Source of the DNA: a virus
IMG/VR virus record: IMGVR_UViG_3300044613_001936
Coordinates: 1-20,279 of that record
Strand: one strand, 5' to 3'
DNA length: 20,279 bases
The notes under the pieces were generated by a model. It saw only the letters and a program-made list of their open reading frames with translations. It was not told the origin of the DNA and did not search any database. The stretch's first letter is position 1. Each line of letters begins with the position of its first letter. Positions 7,245 to 14,264 of the stretch are shown here, piece by piece. The translations under genes were made by a program, and so were the position numbers.

Positions 7245-7853
7245 ATGTTAAATACTGATAAAATATTTTTATTAAATTATAAACCTCTTACAAAACGCCT
7301 AGATCATTTAATTAAAGAATTTGAAAAAAATAAATTAATAAATCAAGTGGAAATTATACAAGATGAGCCAGATTACGATACAATAAATGATTTATTTTAT
7401 ACGAAATACATGACCCCACAAGAAATTTCATTGGCTTATAAACACTATATTGCTCTAAACAAAGCTAAAAATTTAAATTCTTGTGTTATATTTGAAGATG
7501 ATGTTATTTTTAATGATAATTGGATTAATAATTTTAATAATTGGATAGATGATACTCCAAAAGATTGGGATTGTATTTTTTTTGGTTCTGGTTTAGATAT
7601 GACTATTAAAAACTACAGCCATGGAATTCATGTTTATAAAAAAGAACACCCATCCACACGTTGTACAGATTCCATAATTTTTTCAAATAAAGGAATAAAT
7701 AAAATATTATCCAATCTAATACCAATTAAAAAACCAATAGATCATCACTTTAATGACAATTTTTATTTAAATAATTTGAATGTTTATTGGTGGGAACCTG
7801 GATTGTGTAAACAAGGATCTCAAAAAGGAATATATGAGTCAGCAATCAGATAA
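7245..7853 (+). CDS. GT25-like glycosyltransferase, second copy
   Basis: A 202-residue GT25-type protein, only distantly similar to the one at 1855. It starts with IFLLNYKPLTKRLDHL (7-22), the usual 'INL...R...' strand. ISLAYKHYIALNKAKN (61-76) is the conserved helix before the acidic motif, and VIFEDDVIF (81-89) carries the catalytic acidic cluster. CIFFGSGLD follows where GT25 enzymes have their next strand, and an IDHHFND segment resembles the distal 'D..L' site. No membrane segment is seen. Two bases separate it from the preceding stop, and its 3' end overlaps the next gene by 20 bp. Sugar specificity is unknown. Confidence 0.78.
   Translation: MLNTDKIFLLNYKPLTKRLDHLIKEFEKNKLINQVEIIQDEPDYDTINDLFYTKYMTPQEISLAYKHYIALNKAKNLNSCVIFEDDVIFNDNWINNFNNWIDDTPKDWDCIFFGSGLDMTIKNYSHGIHVYKKEHPSTRCTDSIIFSNKGINKILSNLIPIKKPIDHHFNDNFYLNNLNVYWWEPGLCKQGSQKGIYESAIR
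7825..7829 (+). promoter_or_regulatory. ribosome-binding site that decides the start at 7834
   Basis: AAGGA lies 4 bp upstream of ATG 7834, inside the end of the preceding gene. The longer reading from ATG 7780 has no comparable site and would overlap the upstream gene by over 70 bp. Confidence 0.7.
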
Positions 7854-8667
7854 AAAAGATATTATTGTTAGTGGATTTAGTAATTTTGGAATTAAACAGT
7901 TGACACCTTGGTTAAACAGTATTGATCAGTGTGGTTTTACAGGAGATATTTTATGTGTAATGTACGGTTCTAACCCGGATATGGTAGAAGCTAAAAAATA
8001 TTTAAAAACTAAATCAAATTTTATAATAATTGATGGTATTTTAACAAAAACAGTTGTATGCGATAGATTTAAAGATATATATTTGTTTTTAAAAGATAAA
8101 AAAGAACAGTATAGATATGTTTTTAGTACAGATGCATCGGACGTAATCTTTCAATTAAATCCAAGTCATTTTGCAGAAATTAAATTAGTAAATGGCTTTA
8201 AATTATTATGTGGATCTGAATCAATTTTATACAAAAATGAAACTTGGGGAAACCAAAATATGAAAAATAGTTTTCCCAGTTTTTATGATTTTATGATGGA
8301 CAAGCTTGTATACAATGCAGGTACAATAACTGGAAACGTAGAAGCAATATGTGACCTATTTAAAAACATTTATGAAATGTCTATAAATACAATAGTAGAA
8401 AATCCAGATCAAGCTGCATATAATATATTAATACAAACAAAATATAAAGATATTTGTTATTTTTCAGGAATAGAAGATTGTTATGCAACTCAATGTAATA
8501 CAACTGGTAATCCAAGATTGTTGTCCCAATATGGACATTTATTAACAGAACGCCCTATTTTTAAAAATGGCATTGCATATAATTCAAAGATGGAAAAAAC
8601 TTGTTTATTGCACCAATACCAAAATATACCTGGTTTTTATGAAGAGGTTTTAAAATTATATGCGTAA
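7834..8667 (+). CDS. probable GT-A glycosyltransferase with a DxxDV motif
   Basis: The 277-residue reading from ATG 7834 is preferred because of its AAGGA ribosome-binding site. It begins MSQQSDKKDIIVSGFSNF. The block YVFSTDASDVIFQLNP (95-110) has the D-x-x-D-V-x-F-Q-x-x-P pattern seen in several families of nucleotide-sugar transferases, where the Asp residues bind the metal and sugar nucleotide. VYNAGTITGN and NPDQAAYNIL further on resemble the 'NAG..G' and 'D Q' acceptor/donor motifs of the same enzymes. No membrane segment is present. It overlaps the upstream gene by 20 bp and the next by 8 bp, so translation is likely coupled. Exact family, donor and acceptor are not identifiable by eye. 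Confidence 0.68.
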   Translation: MSQQSDKKDIIVSGFSNFGIKQLTPWLNSIDQCGFTGDILCVMYGSNPDMVEAKKYLKTKSNFIIIDGILTKTVVCDRFKDIYLFLKDKKEQYRYVFSTDASDVIFQLNPSHFAEIKLVNGFKLLCGSESILYKNETWGNQNMKNSFPSFYDFMMDKLVYNAGTITGNVEAICDLFKNIYEMSINTIVENPDQAAYNILIQTKYKDICYFSGIEDCYATQCNTTGNPRLLSQYGHLLTERPIFKNGIAYNSKMEKTCLLHQYQNIPGFYEEVLKLYA

Positions 8668-9271
8668 TGTTATTTTTTATACAAGTCACAGACAATTGGA
8701 AGAAATTTATTATTCTGCGCAATTTTTTAATAAAAGTGATTATTTAAAAAATAATTTTGAAGTTATATTGCATTGCAATAATCCAAATCATTCTATGCAG
8801 CAATTAAAAGAAAAAGCAATATTTGAAACAAAAACAAATATAATTTTAACTTCTAAAAATTCTGGATATAATTTTGGAGCATTTGAAGCATTATCAGATA
8901 ATTTTGAACTTTTTAAAAATTATGATAATGTTATACATACACACCCAGATTGTCAAATTGTAGATTCAAATAAACTAGAATTGCTTTTGCCAAGTATAAA
9001 TGATATTGCTGTTTCTACTTTTTATCATTTACAAAAAAATTGTTATAATTGTGATTTTTTTATATTTAAACCAAAATTTAATTATTTTAAAGATTGGAAC
9101 CTAGCATCTACACATGTTGCAGAACATTGGTTTTATGATTTGGTGACTAATTTAAATTTACATGTTTGTTATTTGGATAGATATTCAGATAATATTGCAC
9201 ACAATAATATTGATAATTTTGGTATATGGCACAATCATAATATTTCTCAATTGGCACACTATTTAAAATAA
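8660..9271 (+). CDS. small GT-A-like glycosyltransferase, family uncertain
   Basis: A 203-residue soluble protein. FEVILHCNNPN (33-43) and SKNSGYNFGAFEAL (65-78) match the 'N.G.n.Ga..al' loop of GT2-like enzymes, and NVIHTHPDCQI (90-100) sits where the DXD motif should be, with HPD as the acidic position. The second half has many His and Trp residues but no known motif I can name. It overlaps the previous gene by 8 bp (the start ATG precedes the upstream TAA). It is the last gene before a 44-bp gap with its own promoter, so it may end the first transcriptional block of the cassette. Function is inferred from fold-level motifs and context. Confidence 0.6.
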   Translation: MRNVIFYTSHRQLEEIYYSAQFFNKSDYLKNNFEVILHCNNPNHSMQQLKEKAIFETKTNIILTSKNSGYNFGAFEALSDNFELFKNYDNVIHTHPDCQIVDSNKLELLLPSINDIAVSTFYHLQKNCYNCDFFIFKPKFNYFKDWNLASTHVAEHWFYDLVTNLNLHVCYLDRYSDNIAHNNIDNFGIWHNHNISQLAHYLK

Positions 9272-9281
9272 CATTTTTTGA

Positions 9282-9309
9282 TTGCTTATTTTAATTATTA
9301 ATACATAAT
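9282..9309 (+). promoter_or_regulatory. promoter-like element before the radical SAM gene
   Basis: TTGCTT (9282-9287), 16 bp, then CATAAT (9304-9309), with the ATG 6 bp later. The boxes are weaker than at genes 55 and the 50-residue ORF, but spacer and distance to the start codon are identical. It occupies the only sizeable gap within the cassette (9272-9315). Confidence 0.45.
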
Positions 9310-9315
9310 ATAACC

Positions 9316-10452
9316 ATGAATTTAGTAAACATAACACACCAAAACATACCACTTACTTCTTTAATACAAGAAGAGGCAACACCAAACGATAAAGTTGAAG
9401 GAAAAAGTTTTAGTAGCAATACAACAAAACTTTTAAAACATTTGGATAAATTGCAAAGAATCCAAGATGGTAAATCACCATCCCCAGTAATGGCCCACAT
9501 TTCATTAATAAATGCGTGCAATTTAACTTGTTCCTTTTGCTGTTTTGCTAATAGAGATATGGGTGACATGATACCCACTAATAAAGTAAAACAAGCATTA
9601 GATTCATTTAAAAAAATAGGTGTTACAGGTATTGAATTTACCGGTGGTGGCGAACCAACACTGCACCCTGATTTTGAAGAAATAGTCAATTATGCATATT
9701 CTTTAGGATTTAAACTGGGAATCTGCACAAATGGTGCCAGACTTGGAAAAGATAGAAAAATAAAACAAGATGTAATTAAACTATTTTCTTGGGTTAGACT
9801 CGGCATGTATGGTTTTTATGAAGGATATGATTATGATCTCTCAGTATATGAGAACATAGAGACTAAGCCTTCTGCAGCTTATGTATGGGATGAAAACCTA
9901 GAAACATCTGAAAATCCAAATATTACTGGAAAATGGTCAGACCCAAGTAAAAAAAGATTAAGTAAAAAATTTCAAAATAGAGAAAATTTTATACGAATGT
10001 TGGATTGGGTAGAGGAAAACAAAATACCTTGCAGAATTGCTTTTAATGCAATTAAAAATGTAAAGGAAACTGAAAAAGATATTGAAACCATTCGTGGTAT
10101 AATAAAAGAATATGAAGACAATAGAGGAAAGCCTTTAAAATATGCTTTCTTGTCAGATTTTAACTTTAAAGGAGTTAGAAAAAATAATCATTGTTATATG
10201 CACATGGTAAAACCATTTCTTTTTACTGATGGTTATATATATGTTTGTCCATCAGCTGAATTGTCTTTAGAAAATAATTATAATTATGTTCCAGAATCAC
10301 AATTTAAAGTATGTGATATTGATGGAATTGAAGAGTTTTACAGCAAGCCTGCCACAGTTAGACACCATGCATGTCATTATTGCAAATATGCAATGCAAAA
10401 TGAATTGATAGATGATATTTTAACACAAACAGAACACAATGAATTTGCATAA
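9316..10452 (+). CDS. radical SAM enzyme with C-terminal Cys-rich (SPASM/twitch-like) region
   Basis: A 378-residue radical SAM protein. Residues 68-75 hold the Cys-x3-Cys-x2-Cys motif (C68, C72, C75) that ligates the 4Fe-4S cluster and S-adenosylmethionine. FTGGGEPTLHPDF (108-120) is the conserved GGEP SAM-binding segment, and ICTNGARLG corresponds to the strand that follows. The C-terminal part has further cysteines (HCYMHM, YVCPSAE, VCDIDG, ACHYCKYAM) typical of SPASM or twitch domains binding auxiliary clusters. Such enzymes modify peptides or small molecules, including sugars (epimerisation, dehydration, methylthiolation); the substrate here is unknown. There is no obvious precursor peptide next to it. 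It has its own promoter-like element and no clear ribosome-binding site. Confidence 0.88.
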   Translation: MNLVNITHQNIPLTSLIQEEATPNDKVEGKSFSSNTTKLLKHLDKLQRIQDGKSPSPVMAHISLINACNLTCSFCCFANRDMGDMIPTNKVKQALDSFKKIGVTGIEFTGGGEPTLHPDFEEIVNYAYSLGFKLGICTNGARLGKDRKIKQDVIKLFSWVRLGMYGFYEGYDYDLSVYENIETKPSAAYVWDENLETSENPNITGKWSDPSKKRLSKKFQNRENFIRMLDWVEENKIPCRIAFNAIKNVKETEKDIETIRGIIKEYEDNRGKPLKYAFLSDFNFKGVRKNNHCYMHMVKPFLFTDGYIYVCPSAELSLENNYNYVPESQFKVCDIDGIEEFYSKPATVRHHACHYCKYAMQNELIDDILTQTEHNEFA

Positions 10453-10461
10453 GAATAAATT

Positions 10462-11049
10462 ATGAAGAATATATTTTTAGATTGCGGAACACACTTTGGT
10501 CAAGGATTGAATCATTTTTTTAAAAAATTTAATATGAATAATTCTTGGCACATTGAATCATATGAAGCCAATCCAATAACATATAAAATTCATGAACCTA
10601 ATAGAGAATATGAATTTGTACAATATAAAAACATTGCTTTAAATACATATGATGGTATAGTAGAATTTAATATAGAAGATCCCGCACACCCACACGAACC
10701 TGATACGGGTATGGGATCTTCTATAATTACATTAGATAAGTGGAATCCACAAGAAGGAAGATTAAAATTTAAAAAACAAATTAAAGTAGATTGTATTAAT
10801 TTTTCAAATTATATAAAAACAAATTTTAATAAAAATGATTATATTGTTTGTAAAATGGATATAGAAGGTGCTGAATATAATATTTTAAAACAAATGATAG
10901 ATGACAATACACTAGATTATATCGATGAGCTTTTTGTAGAATTTCATGCATCGTATTTTAATAATAAACAAGAAATGTTACAAATAGAAAATAATATTAA
11001 AAATAAAATTTATAATAACACTAAAACAATATTACACAATTGGGGATAA
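10462..11049 (+). CDS. FkbM-family SAM-dependent methyltransferase, second copy
   Basis: The 195-residue product starts with the SAM-binding loop IFLDCGTHFGQGL (4-16). SYEANP (33-38) corresponds to the acidic residue binding the SAM ribose, and YIVCKMDIEGAEYNIL (127-142) is the FkbM signature. It differs clearly from the FkbM protein at 3275, so the two probably methylate different positions. No membrane segment is seen. It starts 9 bp after the radical SAM gene; the short spacer AAGAATAAATT resembles that before the gene at 11661 and lacks a strong ribosome-binding site. A sugar hydroxyl as substrate is inferred from context. Confidence 0.85.
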   Translation: MKNIFLDCGTHFGQGLNHFFKKFNMNNSWHIESYEANPITYKIHEPNREYEFVQYKNIALNTYDGIVEFNIEDPAHPHEPDTGMGSSIITLDKWNPQEGRLKFKKQIKVDCINFSNYIKTNFNKNDYIVCKMDIEGAEYNILKQMIDDNTLDYIDELFVEFHASYFNNKQEMLQIENNIKNKIYNNTKTILHNWG

Positions 11050-11051
11050 TT

Positions 11052-11657
11052 ATGATTGAAACTAAATTTAATAAAGACTATTATGAAGACGGTGTTAGAA
11101 AACACATATCTGGATATGAAAATTATAGATGGATGCCAGAAAGATCTATACCAGAAGCATTAGATATAAAAAATAATTTTAAATTTAATACTTGTGTAGA
11201 TTACGGGTGCGCCAAAGGATTTTTAGTTAGCGCTCTCAGGCTAATGGGGTGTGAAGCATATGGGGAAGACATTAGCGAATATGCACTGACAAACTGTAAA
11301 GAAGATGTTAAAAATTATCTTGGATATCCAAATGATAAAAAATATGATCTTTTAATATGCAAAGATGTTTTGGAACATGTAATAGAATCCGATTTACCAA
11401 AATTATTAGATAATTTATATCAAAAAGCCGATGAATTTTTTTTTGTAATTCCACTTGGAGATGAAAATAGATTCAGAATTAGAGAATATGAAATCGATGT
11501 AACACATGTAACAAAAAAAGATGAAGAATGGTGGATTAAATTATTTAATGCACATGGATTTAAATTAATTAATTTTTCTTATTCTTTTGGTGCTGTTAAA
11601 GAAAAGTGGATAATACAGTATCCTTATGGTAATGGATTTTTTAAATTTAAAAAATAA
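11052..11657 (+). CDS. class I SAM-dependent methyltransferase
   Basis: From ATG 11052 the product has 201 residues; GGGGA at 11042-11046 gives a plausible ribosome-binding site, and an upstream TTG at 11040 would only add four residues overlapping the previous gene. CVDYGCAKGFLVSALRLMG (48-66) is SAM motif I, AYGEDISEYAL (69-79) supplies the acidic motif II residue, and YDLLICKDVLEHV (98-110) is the 'DvlEH' motif of Methyltransf_11/23-type enzymes. These act on small molecules, quinones or sugars. The product is soluble. It sits between a FkbM methyltransferase and a GT-B glycosyltransferase, so sugar methylation is likely but not shown. Confidence 0.85.
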   Translation: MIETKFNKDYYEDGVRKHISGYENYRWMPERSIPEALDIKNNFKFNTCVDYGCAKGFLVSALRLMGCEAYGEDISEYALTNCKEDVKNYLGYPNDKKYDLLICKDVLEHVIESDLPKLLDNLYQKADEFFFVIPLGDENRFRIREYEIDVTHVTKKDEEWWIKLFNAHGFKLINFSYSFGAVKEKWIIQYPYGNGFFKFKK

Positions 11658-11660
11658 ATT

Positions 11661-12536
11661 ATGAAAATTGCTTTTGTATATCCATATAAAGTTGAAACCG
11701 AATGGGGTACCCCATCATCAATAAAAAGTGCTTTTAAAAAATTGGGACATGAAACAGTTTTATATAAATTAGATCCTCATAATTGCAATTTATCAGAATT
11801 GATAGATCATTCTGCAAATTATGATTTTGTTGTGGCTTTTTATGCCGGTCATTCACCATCATTCGATAATGAATTAAAAAAATTATTTGATTGTAATAAA
11901 ACTAAAATATTATTAGAACTTGGAGATGAACCCCAGACTATGATGGGTGGGTGCAATAAAAATAGAATAAATGCAGCTCATCTTATTTTTACTCCAGATT
12001 ATAGATGTCATGAATATTATAAACAGAATAATTACAATTCAGTATGGTTGACACATTGGTGTGATGAAGATGTATTTTATTATGACCCAACTATATTAAC
12101 TTGTAATAAAATAATAACAACTTGTGGTCACCGACCTTGTGTACCAGAATTAGAAAATACATTTAAACATAATTTTGTAAATAAAAGAATTGAAGAACAT
12201 GACAACACTAGTTTTTACAATTCTGGTTCTGTGGTGTTTCAATTTGCAAGATTTGATGAAATAACCAGAAGAATAATGGAAGGTGGTGGCTGCAAAAAAG
12301 CAGTTCTAGTAAATAGAATATCACCTGAAACAAAAATGTATGATTTATTTGTAGAAGATGAAGATATTTGTTATTATTCTTCGGTAGAAGAATGTATTGA
12401 AAAAGCTCAAAAACTATTAAATGATGATGAGTACCGAAATAAATTAGCAAATAATATTTACAAAAAAGTCACTGAAAATCATTTAGCAATACATAGAGCA
12501 AAAAGTTTAATTGAAGAATACAATAAACTATTATGA
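11661..12536 (+). CDS. GT-B glycosyltransferase, CgeB / group 1-like
   Basis: A 291-residue protein. KIAFVYPYKVETEWGTPSSI (2-21) is the N-terminal Rossmann start, and ILLELGDEPQ (83-92) and HLIFTPDYRCHEYY (107-120) follow as in CgeB-type proteins. The C-terminal half has EITRRIMEGGGCKKAVLV (200-217) and EDICYYSSVEECIEKAQKLL, the typical Glyco_trans_1_2 / CgeB nucleotide-sugar-binding pattern (a conserved Glu, small residues, then the 'y.s..el..k...ll.d...r..ia' tail). It is shorter than classic GT4 enzymes. It begins 3 bp after the methyltransferase, and its TGA overlaps the ATG of a truncated ORF. It is the last intact gene of the cassette. Confidence 0.78.
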   Translation: MKIAFVYPYKVETEWGTPSSIKSAFKKLGHETVLYKLDPHNCNLSELIDHSANYDFVVAFYAGHSPSFDNELKKLFDCNKTKILLELGDEPQTMMGGCNKNRINAAHLIFTPDYRCHEYYKQNNYNSVWLTHWCDEDVFYYDPTILTCNKIITTCGHRPCVPELENTFKHNFVNKRIEEHDNTSFYNSGSVVFQFARFDEITRRIMEGGGCKKAVLVNRISPETKMYDLFVEDEDICYYSSVEECIEKAQKLLNDDEYRNKLANNIYKKVTENHLAIHRAKSLIEEYNKLL

Positions 12537-12634
12537 TAATAGTACATCATAGCGGTAGATTAGGCAATACACTGCTACAAGATATTGGAGCAAGCATTTT
12601 ATCCAAATATTATGTTTTATTAGTTGACAATTGA
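12533..12634 (+). pseudogene. truncated GT11-like glycosyltransferase remnant
   Basis: A 33-residue ORF overlaps the previous stop (ATGA) and starts like a GT11 enzyme: MIIVHHSGRLGNTLLQDIGA, compare GRMGNQMFQYA in the intact GT11 at 2487. It ends in a stop after LLVDN, within the promoter of gene 55, whereas GT11 enzymes run to about 260-300 residues. I read it as the 5' stump of a cassette gene whose remainder was lost when the cassette was joined to gene 55. A functional micro-peptide is possible but less likely. Confidence 0.6.
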
Positions 12635-12651
12635 TATATTAGTATTATAAT
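12624..12651 (+). promoter_or_regulatory. consensus sigma70-type promoter of gene 55
   Basis: TTGACA (12624-12629), a 16-bp spacer and TATAAT (12646-12651) are both perfect consensus boxes. The GTG start of gene 55 follows 6 bp later, so the predicted start site falls on or next to the initiation codon and the mRNA would be leaderless. Confidence 0.85.
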
Positions 12652-12657
12652 AATAAA

Positions 12658-13221
12658 GTGAAAAAGAAAAGAAAAAAGAAAGCAGCATCGGATGCCGATT
12701 ACGTAAGTAACCAAGATCTCTTAGATGCATTAATAGAATATAAAAAGAAAAAAGATGATTCAGAAAATGCTGGTCGTAAAAAACCAAAACTTCCTGATTT
12801 TATTGGCGAGTGCATTCTTAAGATTGCATCTCGCCTTTCTTATCGTCCAAATTTTGCCAATTATCCATACAGAGAAGAAATGGTATCTGATGCGGTATTA
12901 AACTGCATAACATATATTGATAACTTTGATCCAGCAAAGTCCAGCAGCCCTTTCGGTTATCTAACCCAAATCTGCTGGTTTTCTTTTGTACGTATAATCA
13001 ATAAAGAAAAGCGGGAAAAGTACACGCAATACAAGTACGCAGAACAGCAAAATGATAAAGACTTTCATAATTGGTTTAATGAAACGTATGCGGGCATTGA
13101 TATAGGTCGTAGAGATTTTTTTGGCCTTACTGATCTTGATATGCAAAGATTTGACGAGATGCTTACACCAAAGAAAGGCAAAAGAACTCGTAAATCTAAA
13201 AAGACAGGATTGGATGTATGA
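12658..13221 (+). CDS. 55: gp55-type sigma factor for late transcription
   Basis: The T4-type late sigma factor directs host RNA polymerase to TATAAATA-like late promoters. The 187-residue product matches T4 gp55 (185) in order: YVSNQDLLDALIEYK (15-29) near the N terminus, a LKIASRLSYRPNFANY segment (54-69), EEMVSDAVLNCITYIDNFDP (73-92, sigma region 2-like) and FGYLTQICWFSFVRIINKEKRE (99-120). The start is GTG; the frame is closed by a TAG five codons upstream of it and no ATG is nearby, so the N terminus is a run of Lys/Arg. The T4 C-terminal clamp-binding tail (DFLYE type) is not evident; the protein ends in a basic segment instead. Its stop overlaps gene 47 (ATGA). Confidence 0.92.
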   Translation: MKKKRKKKAASDADYVSNQDLLDALIEYKKKKDDSENAGRKKPKLPDFIGECILKIASRLSYRPNFANYPYREEMVSDAVLNCITYIDNFDPAKSSSPFGYLTQICWFSFVRIINKEKREKYTQYKYAEQQNDKDFHNWFNETYAGIDIGRRDFFGLTDLDMQRFDEMLTPKKGKRTRKSKKTGLDV

Positions 13222-14264
13222 AAGCAGTAATTCTTAACGACACTCATTTCGGCTATAAAGCCGATTCGCCTATCGTACTTGAATACTTTTTATCGTTCTT
13301 TGAAGAACAATTGTTTCCTTATTTGAAGGAAAATAATATCAAGACCATCTTTCATCTGGGAGATGTTTTTGATCGTAGAAAGTATATAAACTTCAAGACA
13401 CTTTATCAAGTTCGAACTAGGTTCTTTGAACCTCTTAGAGACATGGGAGTAAAGTGCATTGCCATTTGTGGTAATCATGATACTTATTACCGTAACAATA
13501 ATAATGTAAATTCATTACATGAGTTGGTTGCTCAATACCAAAATTGGGAAATCTATTCAGAACCAACCGAGATTCAAACGTCAGCAGGATGTGTGGCTCT
13601 TCTTCCTTGGATCAATCCAGAAAACGAAGGACAGGCAGCAAAATTTATTACCAACACCACATGTTCTCTTTTAATGGGTCATTTGGAATTATTTGGCTTT
13701 CAGAGTATTCGTGGTATCTTTATAGAGCAAGGATATGATCCCAAACACTTCGACAAGTTTGAATACGTACTTACTGGACATTATCATATTAAGTCCACTC
13801 GTGATAATATCCATTATCTGGGTACGCAATACCAGATGGCTTTCTCAGATGTTTGGGAACCAAAAGGATTCCACGCATTTGACTTTTTGGCTAGAGAACT
13901 GGTATTTGTCGAAAATAACAAAAAGTTATTCTATACGTTTGATTATAATGAAGACGAACCAGAAAAAATTGACTACTCAAAGTTCAAGGACTGCTATGTC
14001 AAAATTTTTATCAAGAAGCGCACTAAGGCTGCGAGTTTTGAAAAATACATGGATAAGTTCTATGAAGCAGGCGTGGCAGAACTGGCAGTAACTGAAGAGG
14101 TATCTGCAAACCCTGAATTGGTAGCCGTAGATGTTCATAAGGATACTCTTCAACTTCTACACGAAGAACTTGAGACTATTCAGGAAAAGTCTATTGACAA
14201 GAAGTTCCTTGCACGGATCATAGATGAAGCGTATAATAGTGCACTATCAAAGGATGAAGAGTGA
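13218..14264 (+). CDS. 47: gp47 recombination nuclease subunit (SbcD/Mre11-like)
   Basis: Metallophosphoesterase subunit of the gp46/gp47 complex, which resects DNA ends for recombination-dependent replication and degrades host DNA. The 348-residue length fits T4 gp47 (339). All calcineurin-type metal motifs are present: NDTHFG (7-12), LGDVFDRR (47-54), GNHD (85-88), GHLEL (154-158) and GHYH (187-190). The C-terminal third is the DNA-binding/capping region. ATG overlaps the gene 55 stop and GTG of gene 46 overlaps its own stop, so 55-47-46 are probably translationally coupled from the consensus promoter at 12624. Confidence 0.95.
   Translation: MKAVILNDTHFGYKADSPIVLEYFLSFFEEQLFPYLKENNIKTIFHLGDVFDRRKYINFKTLYQVRTRFFEPLRDMGVKCIAICGNHDTYYRNNNNVNSLHELVAQYQNWEIYSEPTEIQTSAGCVALLPWINPENEGQAAKFITNTTCSLLMGHLELFGFQSIRGIFIEQGYDPKHFDKFEYVLTGHYHIKSTRDNIHYLGTQYQMAFSDVWEPKGFHAFDFLARELVFVENNKKLFYTFDYNEDEPEKIDYSKFKDCYVKIFIKKRTKAASFEKYMDKFYEAGVAELAVTEEVSANPELVAVDVHKDTLQLLHEELETIQEKSIDKKFLARIIDEAYNSALSKDEE

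Noticed and set aside
7780-7833. Longer start for the gene at 7834
   Set aside because: It would overlap the GT25 gene by over 70 bp, lacks a ribosome-binding site, and the added residues look like an out-of-frame reading of that gene.
9263-9295. Possible terminator hairpin after the gene at 8660
   Set aside because: The 9-bp stem is entirely A-T with a 15-nt loop and no proper T tract after it, so it would not be stable.
13544-14091. Plus-strand frames of 64 and 118 codons within gene 47
   Set aside because: They are shadows of gp47, which has all five phosphoesterase motifs in its own frame.
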